Below are positions 56,560 to 64,000 of a stretch of DNA of 64,000 bases, in pieces (position 1 is the first letter of the stretch; each line of letters opens with the position of its first letter). This DNA is from Proteles cristata cristata. Its lineage: Eukaryota; Chordata; Mammalia; Carnivora; Hyaenidae. Made by a program: the position numbers and the translations under genes. Below the pieces are notes generated by a model. That model was not told the origin of the DNA, searched no databases, and saw only the letters and a program-made list of their open reading frames with translations. The stretch covers positions 299,001-363,000 of the forward strand of contig JAESUZ010005169.1 of assembly GCA_017311185.1 (NCBI GenBank), written 5' to 3'.

Positions 56560-56795
56560 GTCATAAAATTTAGTATTAAAAGTCTTAGGTTTGATTTTGG
56601 ATGACCTGTGTTCCAGGTTTAACTTTTTGAAGTAGTTACATCTTTATAAAAAATCAGTCTCCTCATCTATAAAAGGAAAATTATAATGAATCCTCTCCTG
56701 CTAACCTGAGGGATTGCTTTATGAACCGAATGAGGTTACTGATGCGGAGTGCTTTAAATTAGTAATACAGCAGATACAGAAAATTTGATTATGAT
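56560..56795 (+). mobile_element. MIR
   Basis: 'gatgacctgtgttccaggtttaac...aatcagtctcctcatctataaaaggaaaattataatgaatcc...ctgagggattgctttatgaaccgaatgaggttactgatgcggagtgctttaaatt' follows the MIR core and 3' half. Confidence 0.8.
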
Positions 56796-56799
56796 AGTT

Positions 56800-57372
56800 G
56801 TTAATATAAAGATAATAATAAATAAAAACAAACCCTAAGCCTGACATTTTAATTTCTGAATATTTTCTTTTGAAAATGGACTTTATTTAGTGAGCTTCTT
56901 AGGCTTGTAACAAAATGATAAAATGGTCTAAGCACCAGGCAAACAAAAGCCTTACCCTCTCTCAAAAAAAGCCCATTAACTTCAAATGTTAAGCTATATT
57001 TGAAAGACGGAAACTAGAAAAAAAACCCACTTCTTTGGTTAGGTACTCAAGACAAATGTAAATACATTTATAAGAAAAAAGCCATAAAGGATGACTGAAA
57101 ATTTCCCATTATGTTTCAGTTCATCTAAAACCTTCCTAGAAAATAAGCATCATAATATAATAACTAGATTCTAGGAATAATACTACTTTATTTTACTACT
57201 TCCCTTCTGTAATTAATTCTAAATATACAAATAGAGATCAACTCATAAAGTTTCTTCTTCATTTATGGACATTGTTTCTATCTTATAGATAACCCAGAGA
57301 AATCACCACAAATCACAGATCCTACTGGGAATAAAACTTGGTGATGCAACTTTGAGGTAATGGTGGCATCTG
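56800..57372. other. AT-rich unique sequence
   Basis: Nothing recognised. Confidence 0.4.
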
Positions 57373-57398
57373 GTGTATGTGTGTGTGTGTGTGTGTGT
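57373..57398 (+). repeat. (TG)n microsatellite
   Basis: About eleven TG units. Confidence 0.93.
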
Positions 57399-57461
57399 TC
57401 TCCTAGAGGGTATTGCTTTTTTCCCCTTTTCCAAATGAAAGCTTAAGTCAGTAAGTATTTA

Positions 57462-57677
57462 GGGTGCTTGGGTGGCTCAGTTGGTTAAGCATCTGACACT
57501 TGATTTTGGCTCAAGTCATGATCTCACAGTTTGTAGGTTCGAGCCCCTCATCAGGCTCTGTACTGACAGCACAGAGCCTGATCGGAATTCTCTCTCTCTT
57601 CTCTCCCTCTCTCCCTCTCTCTCTCTGTCCCTCCCTAACTCATGCTCTCTCCTTCTCTCAAAATAAATATTTAAAAA
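57462..57677 (+). mobile_element. felid tRNA-derived SINE
   Basis: Sense copy 'gggtgcttgggtggctcagttggttaagcatc', with an 8-10 base insertion in the head ('acacttga') and a body lacking the 'ctcagagcctggagcc' block. Tail 'aaaataaatatttaaaaa'. Imperfect duplication near 57446-57458 / 57678-57690 (agtcagtaagtat / attcggtaagtgt). Confidence 0.92.
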
Positions 57678-57690
57678 ATTCGGTAAGTGT

Positions 57691-60305
57691 GGAATGTGAA
57701 TTTTGGAGACAGAATTTTCTTCCTGTTCAGCTGCTCCTTGGTTATCAGTAGCGTAAAGTTGTTGCTATTGAGGGTACCTGATGTTTAGTGTATACTGCTG
57801 CTTAATTTGGATGGCTGAGTCACACCCCTGTGCCCTTTGAGAAAGGTTTTTTCTTCTCTTATTACTGGGGGCCGGTCCCAACATTGTCAGTCTACCCGTT
57901 TAGTCCCATCATGAACTATCTCTCCACACCTTTAGTGGGAACTTTATCTCTGTGGATTTAGAAATAAAATCCAGGCATTATTTGTGCTACCATCTTCTTT
58001 CATAAAAATGCTAAGGAAGATTTTTATGTGGATGTCAAAATCTAAGCCTTCCAAGATCTCTAGATGCTTTCAAGGAGACAAAGGCATTGGATGGCTAGAA
58101 ATCCTTTGATATTGCACATTAAAAACCTTGGTAGGATTAAAAAGCAATGCTATAAACTTCTGTGTGGAATAAACCTGTACTGATGGAAGGCATTTGTGAA
58201 TTCAGGAAATTTGATGAAAATGAATGAGGGATTGCCATTTTGAGACGTCAGTAGCTCATGTCAATTGCAATTAAATTATAATGACCTGTTGGGTATTGAT
58301 TCAGTTAAGCTTCTTATTGGCAAGAACTCATCTCTATAACCACCTCTGCAGCTTCCTGCTGCTGGGTGAGCTATTATGTTTCACATCTCTGTGATCAGAA
58401 AAACCCAATGCATTATCTATTATCACTGGGCTGCTCATTTTCACTGAAGCCCTGAGCCGCTCCCCTCCCCACTTTGTCCTTCCTTCTCAAACCTTCTGAA
58501 ACTCCAACTGTGAGATTAACAAACACATGTATACAATCAGCCTCTCCTCTGAATAGCCCTTTTACTCAGTGACTGAAACTTGGTAGCTTCCTGAGCATCC
58601 CTTTCCCTGGAAAGTCTACTAAAGAGGGGCTAATTTCCCTCTCACACCTCTTCATTTCAAGGCCAGGCAGTAGGATAGGCATGACCTTTGCTTCTCCATT
58701 GTTGTTTTATAGCTATTGCTTTCCTCTTTCAAAACCCTCACTCTTCTGAAGCCCATAACTTCTTCACCATTTTTTTTCATTGTTTTCATCTACCAACTAT
58801 AAGCCACTCATCCTTCCTCTAATGACTTTCACCTCTCGCTTACTGCCTCATTTTTCTGTTCCTTTGCTGTCATCATTCTTAGGAATTTCAATTTTTGCAT
58901 AGGAAATAAATGTAACTGATTTTCCAATTTCTTAATTTCCCCTTCAAAAGTTTTTTCTCCTGTTTACTTTAGTTTCCAATATTTGTGACAAAATCTTGAG
59001 TCCTGTTTGTTCCTCCTACAGAATTGATTTCAAGCATTCCATGTCTTGTTTGCCAACTTTTATTCTAGATCATTTACAAGACACTTAATTAAACAGGTGG
59101 GTAAAATTTGTAGTATTTTTGGTATGGATTCCTTGGACACCAAGCCAGGACCAAACCCAGAAATCATCTTTGATATTTAAGCACATGAAAGTTTTATTTA
59201 TATTACTCACTGGCTTTCCCCAGTCTTCTGTGTAAATAGATTTGAAATTAACACTTGTCACAGGAAAAGTTTCTCACTTTCTGCCTTTCTTCCCTTCTTA
59301 CATCCCAGACCTCCCCTCATTGGAGAGACAGGTAACAAAAATTCCTGAGGAAAAATATAACAGTTTTTTTATGAACCTATCCTTGTGTTCTGCATTTGTT
59401 TTACTCTTCTCAATTTAATAACAGATATTATAATAAAATATAATAGCAATTATATATATATGTATATATAATCATCTTTTTGTTATTGTGGGTCCTGTTT
59501 GAAAGGAAACTGGTGTCACAACAGTGCAGTTTCTCATTTGAAAATAATATTTCCGGTACCAAGAGCTGCCAGAGAATAAAATAATATGTAATGAATGGAC
59601 TCTCACTGTTTTCACAACCAGATAAGCACAGATTTCAAAATGTTAAAAACTTATTACATCGCAATTTACTTTAAGTTTGGCAAAATAAAATTTCTTATCA
59701 ATACCTGTCAAAGCAGAAGATAACAAAGTGTAATCGTCTTGGTGGAAGAAAAGTGTGAAAGTTAAAACAGATTCATTGCCTGTCATTCCACCACCACTTG
59801 TTCACTTTCTGTTCTTCTCCTCCCCACCAAAGATATCCTTTCTTATTTGACTTTATCTGGGTGGCATATTAATATGCATAGCAACATCACAGCCAGACAA
59901 GAACTAAATTAACATAATACAAATGTAGAGAAAATGCCATAACTTGGTTTCTTACAAACAAAATATGAATATGATATGTTGTCACTTGGGCCACCAGATA
60001 CTTGCATCAAGGCTGTGTGTTTTTCATCGACTGAGTTTATATTTTTATTGTTTAGCCCAAAACTGACATAAATAAATAAATGTAAATGCAGACCAGTTTT
60101 GTAAGTTATTAAGTACACTCAAATAATCCACAAAAATTTGTATGTGGCCTATTGACTAATGTCCTCATAAATCTATTATATACTCATTTCTTTATTGCTA
60201 TCTATGCAATTGGGTCCAGAAGACATAAGCATCTGTCAGAATAAGTCTACATTGTTCATTGACTCAATTATCAGGCATATTTTGTCTTCTATTTCTGTTT
60301 CTAGT
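57691..60305. other. long stretch without recognised repeats
   Basis: About 2.6 kb. The section 58200-58460 contains clustered homeodomain-like and CRE-like motifs (see findings). A (TA)n-rich patch lies at 59450-59470. No exon recognised. Confidence 0.4.
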
Positions 60306-60309
60306 GCTT

Positions 60310-61125
60310 GTATTCAAAGGAATTTTTCAGTTTCAAGTGATAGTACACCAATTCAGATACTTGTTAGAAGAAAAGGTAACTTAATCACCTGTACTTAAAA
60401 AATACAAGGGTAGAGGGGCGCCTGGGTGGCTTAGTCGGTTAAGCGTCCGACTTTCGCTTGGGTCATGATCTCGCGGTTCGTGGGTTCGAGCCCTGCGTCG
60501 GGCTCTGTGCTGACTGCCAGCTCAGAGCCTGGAGCCTGTTTCAGTCTGTGACTCCCTCTCTTTCTGACCCTCCTCTGTTCACGCTGTCTCTCTCTCTCTC
60601 TCTCCTAGAAATAAATAAAACATTAAAAAAAAATTAAAAAAAAAAATACAAGGGTAGATTCAGATATGGCTTGATCCAGGAGCTAAAACGACATAACTGC
60701 CTCTTTCTCTTTTTCTTTATTTCACCCCCTTCTAGTCAGCTCTCCCTTCTCCCATTATTTATCCTCTCTCTGCTTCTCATTGACTTCACTCACGGTTCCT
60801 TCTGTATGGTGGTTGCAAGAGGTTTAAAAGTTCTAGGCTTATAGCATCTTAAGGTTGGCAATCTGATTAGAAAGTTCTATTAACTTTCCGAAGTGTTAAG
60901 AGAAGTCTTAGGAACGATTTTAATTAATAGGACCTGGCTCACATACTTATCCATGAACCAACCACCTTGGCCAGGGGATAGAAAATTCTCATTAGCTAGG
61001 CCTGAGTTATAAGCCCATCTCTGAAGCCAGGTGAGTGGGTTCAAATCCTCTCTGAGTCACATGGACCAAGAGTGGAAGACAGGAATTTCCTGATGACAAA
61101 TCTGAATGCAATTATTTAAAAAGAG
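60310..61125 (+). mobile_element. ancient interspersed repeat, split by a SINE
   Basis: 'tttcaagtgatagtacaccaattcagatacttgttagaagaaaaggtaacttaatcacctg...aagggtaga', SINE, then 'ttcagatatggcttgatccaggagctaaaacgaca...', '...ccaaccaccttggccaggggatagaaaattctcattagctaggcctgagttataagcccatctctgaagccaggtgagtggg...acatggaccaagagtgg'. This is the order of a widespread ancient mammalian repeat ('...caagtgacagaaacccaactcaaactggctta...cttcaggcatggctggatccaggggctcaaa...ccaatcactgtggccagggggatggaatgctctgattggccaggcctgggtca'), family not named. Confidence 0.68.
60415..60640 (+). mobile_element. young felid SINE
   Basis: Sense copy 'ggggcgcctgggtggcttagtcggttaagcgtccgac...' with B box ggttcgagccc at 60483-60493 and tail 'aaataaataaaacattaaaaaaaaattaaaa'. 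Perfect 18-bp duplication aaaaaatacaagggtaga at 60397-60414 and 60641-60658, the longest in the window. Nearly the same sequence as the copy at 34239. Confidence 0.97.
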
Positions 61126-61129
61126 AGGT

Positions 61130-62270
61130 TAGGGCAGGGAGAGAACAACATTGTGTACTAGAGAACTCATTTGTAGGCAACAGCAGAATTGTTACAGCTT
61201 TATACTTATACACATGGTAAGGATGTTTGATTCATTGGTCTTGCATTCCTAAAGCTTTGAATAGTTGTGGAAACTGCACAATTGCTTAGTATCAGTGCAC
61301 CAAATGGTCATCACTGTTGTTTATACAAGTTCAGTTTCCAACTAGGTAGGAAGACCAGGAAAAAAAAGAGGAAAGACTCTTTAGACAGGTTGGGGTTTTA
61401 TTGAATAAGAGAAATAATAGTGTTGGTAGGTTGGGTCAAGGTTGAAATGGAATGTTTTTTGAGAAACTCTGAGCACCTAATCACTGACTTCTTTTTTCCC
61501 TACTTTCAAATCCCTGAGAATTTTGTATAGACAGTATTTCTCCACAAACACTTAATAAAAAGAGAAATAGGAAGGAGAGGTAGGGAATTTTAAATAAATT
61601 TTTAAGCTGCCACCTGGTTTTTATCAAACTCACACTCTGATATTCATTAGTCTGCCTTGATGTCTGGTAGTCCCCGTGAACATAAGATAGTGCTTATTTT
61701 AGTGACTTGCTGAAGATGGTCTTGTTTTTGAAGCTGGTAATAGTTTTGAATCATTTAAGCCAAATCCTGTTTCTTCTCTGAAATAATTAAAAGATGTGCT
61801 AGGTTCAGTTTGCCATTGGCGGTTTGTATGAACTTGAGGATTATGAAGAGACTTAGAAATAAACAGAAGTGAAAAGTGTTTAGATGTGTCAGCTCCCTCT
61901 CTTCATGTAAAAAGAGCCATTTATTATTCAGTATAGATTGTACATTCCCAATATATAAGGACCGATTTCACAAATTTTATATTGAATGAGATTTTATGTG
62001 ATATAGCTGACATTTTAATGAGATAAATAATAATTATTATTTCTAAAGGTACACTTACATGTGTTACAAAGAGATTTAGTCTTATATGTTTACAAAGCAT
62101 CTTAGTTATACATAAACACTAAAACCTAAGTTTTTAGAAATACTTTCAGCACTAACTATTGAAATCGAGACATTGGATATAGTCAATGAATTGGCTGGTC
62201 GACTTTGTTGGACTAATATATTTTAAGTAGAGTTGGACTGAATGCTGCAATGGGTTATAGTCAAGGTATA
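61130..62270. other. unique AT-rich sequence
   Basis: Nothing recognised over 1.1 kb. Confidence 0.4.
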
Positions 62271-62274
62271 ATCA

Positions 62275-62570
62275 AAGTGATTAAATAGAAGAGTAAAAGG
62301 GTCCAGTTAAGGAGGAGCTTCAAGAGAAACTGGAGTGAGCCAGTTTGACAAGATCAGGCAGAAGGGAAGAAAGGAGCTGTTTCAGAAAGAAGGGATATCA
62401 GTAGGCAAAAGAAGTTAACTCTAAAACAATCTTAGATGCCTGGAGAACCTCTAGAATCCAAAAGCTGTAGAGCTGGAAAGTCGAATCGGTAGGCCTGAAG
62501 GATCAGTTGAAGATAGTGCTGCCAGGGCAGGTAGGGCCAGGACTCACTGAAAGTCTTGGAGGCCATGTTT
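62275..62570 (-). mobile_element. possible L2 remnant (body)
   Basis: 'gccaggactcactgaaagtcttggaggccatg' and the purine-rich text before it resemble the antisense L2 body ('...gggccttgtaggccatg'). Weak. Confidence 0.4.
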
Positions 62571-62639
62571 TAACCCATTTCCCTTTTCAACAGGGATTAA
62601 TAATAAAGGGAGTATGTTGACTATAAATCTCTGAATTAT

Positions 62640-63180
62640 ATGATCATATCGCATTATTCCTTTCTAAAGCCTTCATTGGTGTTTATTCTTTGGACAAAAT
62701 AAAGTCTAACATGTTAGATCAAAGTGAATAGGTTCTATCCTCCTTTCTGTTCCCTCAGGCACATGGACACATTGTGTTCCTGAAGTCCCGGTTTCCCAGA
62801 CAACACTACAGTGTTTTATTGTACTGTGCTGTACCTTCTGCCTAGAATTTTCTCCTCCCCATTTCATAAAAGTTTTGCTAATTCTAGCTACTTCTTTATT
62901 TTGCTTCCAGGGAAAACATATTCTTTCTCAGTTGTGATTTTAAAACACTTTCTTTTTTCTACCTTTCTTATACCATTTCTCACTTCTCTAATGAATTTTG
63001 ATTATATGTGTGTGTATATATATTCAAAATATCCATAATATTAAATGTGTATAGGCACGTATGTATATATGTATTTAAATCTCCTTACTAAATTTTAAGA
63101 TCTTAGACAATAGGGATTGTCTAAATATATTTTATTAATTTCTTCTGCTAGCAGTATCTAACAGAATGCTTTGTACTAGT
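62640..63180 (+). mobile_element. long L2 3' part
   Basis: In L2 order: 'aagccttcattggtgtttattctttggacaaaataaagtctaacatgttag', 'gttccctcaggcacatggacacattgtgttcctg', 'gtgctgtaccttctgcctagaattttctcctcccc', 'gctaattctagctacttctttattttgcttcc', and finally 'ctaaattttaagatcttagacaatagggattgtct...gctagcagtatctaacagaatgcttt'. The best L2 in the window. It retains part of the RT-ORF end but no open frame. Confidence 0.82.
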
Positions 63181-63184
63181 CTGC

Positions 63185-64000
63185 GCTCTAGTTGAGAGAA
63201 AGAGAAAGAAGGAAGGAGAGAGAGGGCACTATATCACTGCAAACAGATTTTTTTGGGGGAGCTCGTCAACTTGAACCATTTTAAGCTTTTCAAAATGACA
63301 TGTCACATGTGACATAGATAAATTAGTAGGGTACTTTTCAATTACTATTGACTAACGGTCAGAACAAAACAGTGGACCTTTATGAACCACTTTTCAACTT
63401 GCAGACCCTTAAGAGTTTGCTTTAAAGAAAGGTCCTACTTGGGTAAGAACTGAATGGCCAAATGGGGTGGGAAAAAGTCTATCATAGATCTAAAAACTTT
63501 CAGTCACTATTACCTCACCTTTGAAAAGCCTAATGTGATTGTTTTTGGATAAATTAATAAAATTTCATCTACTCAAATGTCTACACATCTCAAATTTTTT
63601 AAAGCCTTGCCCACATTTTCTTGGGTTACTGATGTTCATCATATATTTTGTTTTGAAGCTTCTAGGTATATTTTAGTCTTTCTACTGGTGCCAGAATAAA
63701 AAGTGCTTTGACAGTAACGTTCAATGGAAAATCCATTCTCAGATACACTAGGACTCAGCTGACATACAGGGCACGTGTGAATTTAACAGACAGATTTAGT
63801 GGGCTGTTCGGCAGCAGAGAGATTAAGAAGCTGAACTCAGTAGTTTCATAGACACTGATGTTATTCAACTTCTGGTAAAAAGCATTGCATATGTTAAAAG
63901 TCTGGTACACTTTTAACCATGTACAGTAATTTAAGTACCTTAAGTGAATAATCATAATCATATTCTTTGACTACTTGGAAAAATTTATCAGAAGAAAAAC
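63185..64000. other. unique sequence without recognised element
   Basis: A short purine run 'gagagaaagagaaagaaggaaggagagagaggg' is at 63194-63227. Otherwise nothing recognised. Confidence 0.4.

Noticed and set aside
1..64000. Search for CRISPR arrays, phage, plasmid or operon-like defence systems
   Set aside because: The window is mammalian repeat-rich DNA. The regular repeats seen are microsatellites and transposons, with no spacer-repeat pattern or bacterial gene organisation.

Overview
This is mammalian nuclear DNA from a carnivore, most likely a cat (Felidae). The strongest evidence is about 29 copies of a tRNA-derived SINE. Its head matches the feliform pattern (cctgggtggctcagt, then a B box close to ggttcgagccc), its body carries the cat-type 'gtgctgacagctcagagcctggagcc' block (degenerate in old copies), then a (CT)n stretch, and it ends in an AATAAA-rich A-tail. 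The canid and bear/mustelid SINEs I know have a different body. A cat-type L1 3' end (7395-8266) agrees with this. Stop codons are frequent in all frames, and there is no operon-like packing, CRISPR array, rRNA or functional tRNA gene.

No protein-coding gene can be supported. The only open frame with a recognisable product is the C-terminus of L1 ORF2 at 7575-8264 (-). The window therefore reads as intergenic or deep-intronic sequence built up by successive transposon insertions. Old layers are L2, MIR, MaLR (MLT1-type) LTRs, other ancient LTR-like repeats and old L1s. A middle layer is an ERV1-like solitary LTR with visible promoter and poly(A) signals (13027-13582) and a second LTR (40545-41027). 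The young layer is felid SINEs and one 5'-truncated L1. Many young copies keep intact target-site duplications (TSDs), so insertion order can often be read directly.

Layout. 0-7 kb: four SINEs plus a MIR split by a SINE. 7.4-8.3 kb: young L1 with a 16-bp TSD. 10-17.4 kb: L2, SINEs, ERV LTR, MIR, old L1 split by a SINE. 19-30 kb: SINE-rich, with a SINE dimer, several microsatellites, a 250-bp polypyrimidine tract, two MaLR LTRs and a (CG)n(CA)n tract. 31-37.6 kb: MIRs, old L1 pieces, a SINE inserted in the tail of another SINE. 39.8-44.7 kb: microsatellite, LTR, L2 and an ancient LTR-like repeat. 44.9-47.4 kb: a rearranged old L1 with two 5' ends facing each other. 48.5-57.7 kb: L2/MIR/MaLR remnants. 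57.7-64 kb: mostly unique sequence plus one very young SINE and a long L2.

I did not find a new biological system. The points most worth checking are a possible 3' transduction by the young L1, the head-to-head L1 5' ends, two structurally unusual SINEs (a dimer and one with a 5' poly-A leader), three copies of what looks like a very young SINE subfamily, the LTR promoter, and one short exon-like segment at 49989-50109. All family assignments were made by eye; no database search was run.
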